Below are positions 1 to 4,068 of a stretch of 11,409 nt of DNA, in pieces. The notes beneath the pieces were generated by a model. It saw only the letters and a list, made by a program, of their open reading frames with translations. It did no database searches and was not told where the DNA came from. A program made the translations under genes and the position numbers. The number at the start of each line of letters is the position of its first letter. The stretch's first letter is position 1. The stretch comes from 66-474 sp035695065 (GTDB lineage Bacteria; Pseudomonadota; Gammaproteobacteria; Xanthomonadales; Rhodanobacteraceae), in NCBI GenBank assembly GCA_035695065.1, contig DASSEW010000051.1:1-11409 (forward strand), read 5' to 3'.

Positions 1-151
1 GGCACAAGCGGGTTCGGGGCTAGGCCTTAAGCGGCCAGAGCGTAGACGTCGTCGTTCGCGTCTAGTTTTTTGCCACCGGATTAACGAGGAAGATGACGCC
101 CTCGGCATGCTCCAAGCTACTTTGCTGCCCCCGTCGAAGCCGATCGCCCCC
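1..151 (-). ncRNA. ssrA: tmRNA, 5' part (3' part beyond the window edge)
   Basis: Transfer-messenger RNA rescues ribosomes stalled on mRNAs without a stop codon, acting with SmpB. Read on the minus strand, the RNA begins GGGGGCGATC at 151 and continues with GGCTTCGACG, the conserved 5' tRNA-like segment, then GAGCATGCCGAGG, matching the E. coli GTGCATGCCGAGG block. An A-rich stretch and TAGAC precede the resume codon, as TAGTC does in E. coli. A short tag frame ending in TAA follows at 59-27, with GGCC...GGCC pairing around the stop, as in tmRNA helix 5. The 5' end at 151 is chosen by aligning the acceptor-stem start with the E. coli molecule. The remaining pseudoknots and the 3' tRNA-like half with CCA lie left of base 1, so the gene is partial. 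smpB is 1.5 kb away on the same strand. Confidence 0.93.
27..59 (-). other. ssrA: tmRNA tag-peptide reading frame (ANDDVYALAA, TAA)
   Basis: The resume codon GCG at 59-57 is followed by AAC GAC GAC GTC TAC GCT CTG GCC GCT and the stop TAA at 29-27. The encoded tag is ANDDVYALAA. The E. coli tag is ANDENYALAA, so only the fourth and fifth residues differ. With the alanine carried by tmRNA itself the appended peptide would start AANDDVY, keeping the segment that SspB-type adaptors bind in E. coli, and ending in the LAA degron read by ClpXP. Adaptor use here is inferred from E. coli. Confidence 0.92.
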
Positions 152-158
152 GGGGATG

Positions 159-190
159 TTCATAGTGGCGGCGGTCACGAGCGAAATCAA
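159..190 (-). promoter_or_regulatory. possible ssrA promoter
   Basis: On the minus strand TATGAA (164-159) lies 7 bases before the predicted tmRNA 5' end at 151, the right spacing for a -10 box. TTGATT (190-185) could be the -35 element but the 20-bp spacer is longer than usual. The -10 is reasonable; the -35 is weak. Confidence 0.35.
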
Positions 191-232
191 TTCCTGGCTG
201 GTGCGCGGATTCACATTCTCTTAGGCTCACCC

Positions 233-274
233 GACTTTCGACTTTCGACTTTCGACTTTCGACTTTCGACTTCC
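233..274 (+). repeat. tandem 7-bp repeat array 1 (GACTTTC x5 plus a degenerate copy)
   Basis: Five perfect copies of GACTTTC run from 233 to 267, followed by one altered copy, GACTTCC, at 268-274. The array lies in the intergenic space between divergent ssrA and the sulfotransferase gene and ends seven bases before that gene's ATG, so it occupies the place of a 5' untranslated region and ribosome binding site. Related heptamer arrays are found at 3954-4065 and 11384-11409. Copy number of such perfect short repeats can change by slipped-strand pairing; that it does so here is inference. Confidence 0.9.
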
Positions 275-281
275 GAAACTC

Positions 282-1124
282 ATGGGCAACATCGTCTGGC
301 TCGCCTCCTACCCCAAATCCGGCAACACCTGGATGCGCGCATTCCTGGCCAACCTGATCGCCAATCGCGCCGAGCCGCTTGCGCCCAACGAGCTGAAGAA
401 CTACGCCGATGACGAGGCGTTGCCGGAGCGCTTCAGCGAACTCGCCGGACGGCCGAGCCACGAACTGGATTTCGACCAGATCGCGGAATTGCGCCCGCGC
501 GTGCACGCGCTGATCGCGCAGCGCGCGCAGGGCACGCGGCTGGTGAAGTCGCACAACATGACCGGTAGCGTGGACGGCCATCCGCTCTACAACTGGCAGG
601 TCAGCGCCGGCGCGATCCACGTCGTGCGCAATCCGCTGGACGTGGCGGTCAGCATGACCCACCACTTCGGATTGACGGCGGATGAAGCGATCGAGCGGCT
701 TGCGAACGAAAACGTCGCCACCGCGAACGACGAAATGTTCGTCGCCCAGATGCTGGGCTCGTGGTCTCGGCACGTGGCGGGCTGGGCGGAAATCGCCGAG
801 CGACTGGGCTCGAAAGTACTGGTGCTGCGCTACGAGGATCTGCTCGAAAAACCTGCAAAGCATTTCGCCAAGGCGGCGAAATTGCTGGGAATCCAGGACA
901 AGGCGCGAATCGAGCGTGCGGTGAGGCATGCCTCGTTCGGAACGCTGTCCACGCTGGAGAAGCGCGAGGGTTTCATCGAGGCCGCCAACGAACAATCGCG
1001 GTTCTTCCGCGCCGGCCGCGCGAACCAGTGGCGCGAGGCGTTGAGCCGAGAGCAGGTCGCGCGGGTGGTCCACGATCACCGCGAGCAGATGGCAAGGTTC
1101 AAGTACCTGCCGGCGGGATTTTGA
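282..1124 (+). CDS. sulfotransferase domain-containing protein
   Basis: The 280-residue protein belongs to the PAPS-dependent sulfotransferase superfamily, which transfers a sulfonate group from 3'-phosphoadenosine-5'-phosphosulfate to a hydroxyl or amine; the acceptor cannot be told from sequence. Visible motifs are the 5'-phosphosulfate loop YPKSGNTW (residues 10-17), a possible catalytic histidine in KSHN (89-92), the 3'-phosphate-binding motif RNPLDVAVS (116-124, Arg116 and Ser124), the RYEDLL segment (183-188) and a C-terminal FRAGRANQWRE loop (242-252), which stands for the usual RKG..G.W region. There is no signal peptide or membrane span, so it should be cytosolic. The start is chosen because MGNIVWLASYPKSGNTW is a full family N-terminus; no Shine-Dalgarno sequence precedes it, and a heptamer array sits directly upstream. 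It stands alone between ssrA and a broken DUF559 gene and looks like an accessory gene. Confidence 0.88.
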   Translation: MGNIVWLASYPKSGNTWMRAFLANLIANRAEPLAPNELKNYADDEALPERFSELAGRPSHELDFDQIAELRPRVHALIAQRAQGTRLVKSHNMTGSVDGHPLYNWQVSAGAIHVVRNPLDVAVSMTHHFGLTADEAIERLANENVATANDEMFVAQMLGSWSRHVAGWAEIAERLGSKVLVLRYEDLLEKPAKHFAKAAKLLGIQDKARIERAVRHASFGTLSTLEKREGFIEAANEQSRFFRAGRANQWREALSREQVARVVHDHREQMARFKYLPAGF

Positions 1125-1149
1125 CAACCTGGCGCAAACTACTGGCTCT

Positions 1150-1199
1150 CCCTCTCCCCGCGAGCGGGGAGAGGGTGCCCGTCAGGGCGGGTGAGGGGC
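1150..1199 (+). repeat. REP-like hairpin repeat, copy 1
   Basis: A perfect 12-bp inverted repeat, CCCTCTCCCCGC (1150-1161) and GCGGGGAGAGGG (1164-1175) with a two-base loop, is followed by a smaller hairpin GCCC-GTCA-GGGC (1177-1188) and a GGGTGAGGGGC tail. A second copy in the opposite orientation lies at 1535-1583. The element sits 25 bp after the sulfotransferase stop and may also end its transcription, though it has no T-run. It supplies the last residues and stop codon of the DUF559 remnant on the other strand. Confidence 0.88.
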
Positions 1200-1532
1200 T
1201 TGCAACGCAAGTGCGATGTTGTGCAGAACATGATCGCGTCTCGCTAACACGTCATCGTTCTAGAAACGAAGGACGCGAAAGCCCAGTGCTTCCAGATATC
1301 GCGTGCGTTGCTCGTCGGAAGCGGAATCCATGTGCTGGCTTCCGTCTACCTCGATGACAAGTCTTTGCTCCACCGCTGCGAAATCCACGATGAAGCGCCC
1401 GAGCCGGTGCTGGCGGCGGAATTTGGTGCCGAGAAGATGGCGGTCCCGCAGCATCGCCCACAACGCGCGTTCGGCTTCCGTCTGATTGCGTCGGAGCGAA
1501 TGTTCCCGTGCATGTGAGCGTTTCCCGCGCAT
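1182..1532 (-). pseudogene. DUF559 (Vsr-like endonuclease-fold) protein, interrupted by an amber codon
   Basis: From ATG at 1532 the frame encodes 90 residues that match the DUF559 family: N-terminal LRRNQTEAERALWAMLR (13-29), FRRQHRLGRFIVDF (38-51), LVIEVDGSQH (58-67), and LEALGFRVLRF (80-90). Family members normally continue RFWN; here TAG (1262-1260) occupies the tryptophan position, one base from TGG. Reading past it gives NDDVLARRDHVLHNIALALQ and a TGA at 1184-1182, for about 116 residues in total, the usual family size. This identifies a nonsense mutation, not merely a short protein. DUF559 proteins share the fold of Vsr/PD-(D/E)XK nucleases, but their cellular role is not established. 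The start lies three bases inside one repeat copy, whose GGGAGGGG could serve as ribosome binding site. The short product may still be made, or the stop suppressed. Confidence 0.82.
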
Positions 1533-1534
1533 TT

Positions 1535-1583
1535 GCCCCTCCCCCGGCCTTCGGCCACCCTCTCCCCGCAGGCGGGGAGAGGG
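1535..1583 (-). repeat. REP-like hairpin repeat, copy 2, inverted
   Basis: On the minus strand this is the same element as that at 1150-1199: the 12-bp stem CCCTCTCCCCGC / GCGGGGAGAGGG (plus-strand arms 1558-1569 and 1572-1583), then a small hairpin GGCC-GAA-GGCC (1546-1556), then GGGGGAGGGGC. The large stem is identical to copy 1, while the small stem differs in sequence but still pairs. It lies 41 bp after the smpB stop and just before the DUF559 start codon, so it might separate their transcription. Confidence 0.88.
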
Positions 1584-1624
1584 AAGTGCAAGAGCCGCTT
1601 GGAAAGTCGTTCCACCAGTCGAAG

Positions 1625-2116
1625 TCATCCCACCCGGTTCTTCGCCCGCATGGTGCGCTGTTTCTCGCGCTGCCAGTCGCGCTCCTTTTCGGTGGCGCGC
1701 TTGTCGTGCTGCTGCTTGCCGCGCGCGACGCCGATTTCCAGCTTGACGCGATTGTTCTTCCAGTACATCGCGGTGGGGATCAGGGTCATGCCCTGGCGCT
1801 CGACCGCGCCGACCAGCTTGTCGATCTCGGCGCGATGCAAAAGCAGTTTGCGGGTGCGGCGGTCTTCCGCAACCACGTGGGTCGAGGCGGAAATCAGCGG
1901 CGGGATCGAGGCGCCGAACAGGAAAATCTCGCCGCCCTTCACCAGCGCATAGGATTCGCTCAGGTTGATGCGGCCCTCGCGCAGGCTTTTCACTTCCCAG
2001 CCCTGCAGCGCGACGCCCGCCTCGAAGCGCTCGTCGATGTGGTACTCGTGGCGCGCGCGCTTGTTCAGCGCGATGGTCGAGCTTCCCTTTCCGTCCTTGT
2101 CTTTCTTCTTGGCCAT
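1625..2116 (-). CDS. smpB: SsrA-binding protein SmpB
   Basis: SmpB binds the tRNA-like domain of tmRNA, delivers it to stalled ribosomes and mimics the codon-anticodon helix in the decoding centre. The 163-residue protein has the full family pattern: IALNKRARHEY (15-25), FEAGVALQGWEVKSLR (31-46), the SESYALVKGGEIFLFG strand region (53-68), the RTRKLLLHRAEIDKL segment (87-101), the ALYWK-like AMYWKNNRVKLEI (116-128), and the basic C-terminal tail KRATEKERDWQREKQR (139-154), which becomes helical in the mRNA channel. The length is normal. The start at MAKKKDKDGK gives the usual lysine-rich N-terminus; no clear Shine-Dalgarno precedes it. It is divergent from ratA with only 22 bp between them, and its partner RNA lies downstream on the same strand beyond accessory DNA. 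Confidence 0.97.
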   Translation of the reverse strand: MAKKKDKDGKGSSTIALNKRARHEYHIDERFEAGVALQGWEVKSLREGRINLSESYALVKGGEIFLFGASIPPLISASTHVVAEDRRTRKLLLHRAEIDKLVGAVERQGMTLIPTAMYWKNNRVKLEIGVARGKQQHDKRATEKERDWQREKQRTMRAKNRVG

Positions 2117-2138
2117 GTTGATTGTTTAGAATGATCCG
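2117..2138. promoter_or_regulatory. 22-bp divergent smpB/ratA start region
   Basis: Only 22 bp separate the two start codons. On the plus strand TAGAAT (2127-2132) resembles a -10 box and would place transcription initiation close to the ratA ATG at 2139. Neither start has a visible Shine-Dalgarno sequence. Short-leader or leaderless transcripts with -35 elements inside the opposite gene are a plausible reading, but the -35 elements are not clear. Confidence 0.35.
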
Positions 2139-2570
2139 ATGACCCATGTACACCGCGAAGCCCTGGTGCACCACACCTGCGCGCAGATGTTCGACCTGGT
2201 CAATGACGTTGAAGCATACCCGCAGCGCTTCGCCTGGTGCGCGGGCGCCCGGGTGCGAGAGCGCGGCGAAGGTTTTCTGGTGGCGCGGCTGGATCTGCGT
2301 TTCGCCGGGCTGACCCAGCATTTCGTCACCCGCAACGAGATCGAACGCCCGCATCGGATCGGCATGCGCTTCGTCGAGGGACCATTCCGCACGCTGAGCG
2401 GCGAATGGGTGTTCACGCCGCTCGGCGATGAAGGTTGCAAAGTCTGCCTGACGCTGGATTTCGAAATCAGCAATCCGCTGACCGGGCTGGCATTGCGGAT
2501 CGGCTTCCAGCAGCTCGCCGATCGCATGGTGAACGACTTCGTGGCCGAATCCAACCGCACCTATGCCTGA
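2139..2570 (+). CDS. ratA: RatA / Coq10-like START-domain protein
   Basis: The 143-residue protein is a complete single-domain polyketide cyclase/START-fold protein of the RatA-Coq10 group. Recognisable parts are MFDLVNDVEAYPQRFAWC (17-34), the alternating strands with VARLDLRFAGLTQHFVTRN (48-66), the FRTLSGEWVFTPL block (83-95), and the C-terminal helix ADRMVNDFVAESNRTYA. In E. coli RatA was reported to bind 50S subunits and block 70S assembly when overproduced; mitochondrial Coq10 relatives bind ubiquinone. Which role applies here is not settled, so the toxin label should be used with care. It is followed by rnfH with an 8-base overlap, the arrangement seen in E. coli (ratA-ratB), and no separate antitoxin is visible. 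It is divergent from smpB, the conserved neighbour. Confidence 0.92.
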   Translation: MTHVHREALVHHTCAQMFDLVNDVEAYPQRFAWCAGARVRERGEGFLVARLDLRFAGLTQHFVTRNEIERPHRIGMRFVEGPFRTLSGEWVFTPLGDEGCKVCLTLDFEISNPLTGLALRIGFQQLADRMVNDFVAESNRTYA

Positions 2571-2850
2571 GCGCGCGACCATCCGCGTCAGCGTGGTCTG
2601 TGCTGCGCCCGACCGCGTGTTCCTGCGCGAACTGCAACTTCCGTCGGCGGCCTGCGTGAACGATGCGATCGAGGCTTCCGGATTTCGTCAGGACTGGCCG
2701 GAGGTTTCGATCAGCGACGATCGCGTGGGCATCTTCGCGCGCAAGGCCGATCTCGCCACGCCATTGCAAGACGGCGATCGCGTGGAAATCTATCGCGCGC
2801 TGAAGATCGATCCCAAGGATGCGCGGCGGAAAAGGGCGCGAACACGGTAG
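2563..2850 (+). CDS. rnfH: RnfH/RatB family ubiquitin-fold protein
   Basis: A 95-residue protein of the RnfH (UPF0125) family, with a beta-grasp ubiquitin-like fold. The pattern is IRVSVVCAAPDRVFLRELQL (7-26), the AIEASGF helix (36-42), VGIFARKADLATPLQDGDRVEIYRALKIDPKDARRKRA to the C-terminus; the ending YRALKIDPKDARRKRA is typical. Its biochemical role is unknown: the name comes from linkage to rnf genes in some bacteria, but none is seen here. The start codon overlaps the end of ratA (ATG at 2563, ratA TGA at 2568-2570), so the two are very likely translated from one message. A palindromic repeat begins at its stop codon. It is convergent with bamE. Confidence 0.92.
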   Translation: MPERATIRVSVVCAAPDRVFLRELQLPSAACVNDAIEASGFRQDWPEVSISDDRVGIFARKADLATPLQDGDRVEIYRALKIDPKDARRKRARTR

Positions 2851-2893
2851 GGCGGGCATTGCCCGCCAACCCGGCGGACGTTGTCCGCCCTAC
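2847..2893. repeat. palindromic repeat between rnfH and bamE (possible bidirectional terminator)
   Basis: The outer arms GTAGGGCGG (2847-2855) and CCGCCCTAC (2885-2893) are exact reverse complements. Inside are two short hairpins, GGCGGGCA-T-TGCCCGCC (2851-2867) and GGCGGAC-GTT-GTCCGCC (2873-2889), so the DNA or RNA can fold as one long stem or as two adjacent hairpins. The left arm includes the TAG stop codon of rnfH. It lies between convergent genes, where it may stop transcription from both sides. The form resembles REP-type intergenic elements of this bacterial group; other genomic copies cannot be checked here. Confidence 0.8.
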
Positions 2894-2912
2894 GACTCCC
2901 GAACGCCTCGCA

Positions 2913-3350
2913 TCACCCGCCACCGCCACCCTGCTGCGCCTTCTTCTCCAGCTCCTGCTGTTCTTCCTTGGTCAGGTTAGAGGGATACAACGGGCCGTAC
3001 TTCCTGGCTTCCTGCAACAGCGCCTGCGGCGTTTCCTTCAGGAAATCGCCGTCGGTGCGCACCAGGGTGTCGTTGTTGAAGTACAAGGTGAGCGTGCGCT
3101 CCAGCACCTTGCCGCCGCGCTTCTGCATGGTCGCCACGTAATCCCAGCGGTTCTGCGTAAACGGGCTGCTCACCGACGGCGAGCCGAGCAGCGCCAGCAC
3201 CTGCTGCTTGGTCATGCCGGGCTTGAGGTTCTGCACCGACGTGGGATCCAGCAGATTGCCCTGCTGCACGTCGGGTTTGTAGATGGCGCTGCAACCGCCG
3301 AGCACAAGACCCAGCAACACGGTGAGCAGGACAAGAATGGGTTTGCGCAT
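2913..3350 (-). CDS. bamE: outer membrane protein assembly factor BamE
   Basis: BamE (SmpA/OmlA) is a small outer-membrane lipoprotein of the BAM complex, which folds beta-barrel proteins into the outer membrane. The 145-residue precursor starts MRKPILVLLTVLLGLVLGGC: a lipoprotein signal with lipobox LGGC, so Cys20 is the predicted lipidated N-terminus. The core has GNLLDPTSVQNLKPGMTKQQ (31-50), VLALLGSPSV (51-60), the RWDYVATMQKRGGKVLERTL segment (68-87) and TLYFNNDTLVRTDGDF (88-103), all family features. The C-terminus ends in a charged stretch and five glycines, an odd low-complexity tail. The start is set by the signal peptide: the frame upstream overlaps fur in antisense and is not plausible. 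Divergent from fur, convergent with rnfH. Confidence 0.95.
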   Translation of the reverse strand: MRKPILVLLTVLLGLVLGGCSAIYKPDVQQGNLLDPTSVQNLKPGMTKQQVLALLGSPSVSSPFTQNRWDYVATMQKRGGKVLERTLTLYFNNDTLVRTDGDFLKETPQALLQEARKYGPLYPSNLTKEEQQELEKKAQQGGGGG

Positions 3351-3380
3351 CGGGAAAATTCGGGGCTGGAAAGGGGCGGA

Positions 3381-3389
3381 TGATACACT
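3381..3389 (+). promoter_or_regulatory. possible extended -10 box in the bamE-fur intergenic region
   Basis: TGATACACT (3381-3389) has the TGN extension followed by TACACT, close to TATAAT, on the strand of fur. It would give a leader of about 150 bases for fur, which starts at 3547. No good -35 is seen, as an extended -10 may not need one. I see no Fur-box-like GATAAT palindrome in 3351-3546. Confidence 0.25.
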
Positions 3390-3546
3390 AAGCAATGGAC
3401 CGGGAGCCTTGGCCGAAGTTCGCTGTTCCCTGACGTTGCGCGTTCCCACGATCACGGAAATCCATCGCTCCGGGGCAGCCATCCACCGTTCGCTGACGCG
3501 AACACCATCTTGCGACGCCATGGCCGAAAACGACGCGGACAACATC

Positions 3547-3954
3547 ATGGAGACCCGGGAACTGCGCAAGGCAGGCCTGAAGGTCACCCATCCGCGCATG
3601 CGCGTGCTGGAAATCCTGGAAGCCTCGCGCAGCCATCTTACCGCCGAGGACATCTACAAGCGCCTGCTCGGCGATGACCAGGACATCGGGCTCGCCACCG
3701 TCTATCGCGTGCTGACGCAATTCGAGGCCGCGGGGCTGGTCACCAAGCACAATTTCGAAGGCGCGCAGGCGGTCTACGAACTCGATCGCGGCAAGCACCA
3801 CGATCACATGATCGACGTGGAAACCGGCAAGGTGATCGAGTTCGTCAACGAGGAGATCGAGCGGCTGCAACGCGAGATCGCCGCGCGGCACGGCTATGAC
3901 CTGGCCGATCACTCGCTGGTGTTGTACGTGAGGCCGAAGAAGAAAAAGCCGTAA
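3547..3954 (+). CDS. fur: ferric uptake regulator Fur
   Basis: Fur is a dimeric metal-dependent repressor of iron uptake genes. The 135-residue protein has the winged-helix domain, LRKAGLKVTHPRMRVLEILE (6-25) through LTAEDIYKRL and the recognition segment IGLATVYRVLTQFEAAGLV (47-65), then the dimerisation and metal domain. Likely metal ligands are His30, His84, His85, Asp86, His87 and His115. The usual CxxC after the HHDH motif is replaced by Asp90-Val-Glu-Thr93, so the structural zinc site of E. coli Fur is missing; this is also true of Pseudomonas aeruginosa Fur and, as I recall, of xanthomonad Fur. The C-terminus is RPKKKKP. METRELRK is taken as the start because family members begin there; an in-frame ATG at 3520 would add nine residues. 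Confidence 0.95.
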   Translation: METRELRKAGLKVTHPRMRVLEILEASRSHLTAEDIYKRLLGDDQDIGLATVYRVLTQFEAAGLVTKHNFEGAQAVYELDRGKHHDHMIDVETGKVIEFVNEEIERLQREIAARHGYDLADHSLVLYVRPKKKKP

Positions 3955-4065
3955 GTCGTGAATCGAAAGTCGTGAATCGAAAGTCGAAGATCGGGTCGAA
4001 ACCTGGTTCCTTCGACTCCCGACTTTCGACTTTCGACTTTCGTGTTAAAGCGATTTTCGACTTTC
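3954..4065. repeat. heptamer-based inverted repeat array 2 between fur and recN
   Basis: The left half has two tandem 14-bp units, AGTCGTGAATCGAA, at 3954-3967 and 3968-3981, then a partial unit. The right half has three copies of GACTTTC at 4021-4041 and a degenerate piece at 4054-4065. Left and right are approximate reverse complements (CGAAAGTCGAAG against CCCGACTTTCG), so the region can fold as a long imperfect hairpin. It lies between the convergent fur and recN stop codons, ending three bases before the latter, and may act as a two-way terminator. It carries the same unit as the array at 233-274. Confidence 0.82.
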
Positions 4066-4068
4066 TCT

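Noticed and set aside
233..274. CRISPR array
   Set aside because: The units are contiguous 7-mers without spacers, and no cas genes are present.
107..1127. Open frames overlapping tmRNA and antisense to the sulfotransferase
   Set aside because: The tmRNA signature and the sulfotransferase motifs explain this DNA; the alternative translations are low-complexity.
1260..2582. A 440-codon minus-strand frame joining DUF559 sequence to DNA antisense to ratA and overlapping smpB
   Set aside because: Only the last 90 residues resemble a protein family; the rest is out-of-frame smpB and antisense ratA. The DUF559 start was placed at 1532.
2139..2850. ratA-rnfH as a toxin-antitoxin pair
   Set aside because: RnfH/RatB is not a demonstrated antitoxin, and both genes are widely conserved housekeeping neighbours of smpB; the toxin name comes from overproduction of E. 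coli RatA.
3520..3546. Upstream in-frame ATG for fur (MAENDADNI extension)
   Set aside because: Related Fur proteins begin at METxxLRK; the extension cannot be excluded but is less likely.
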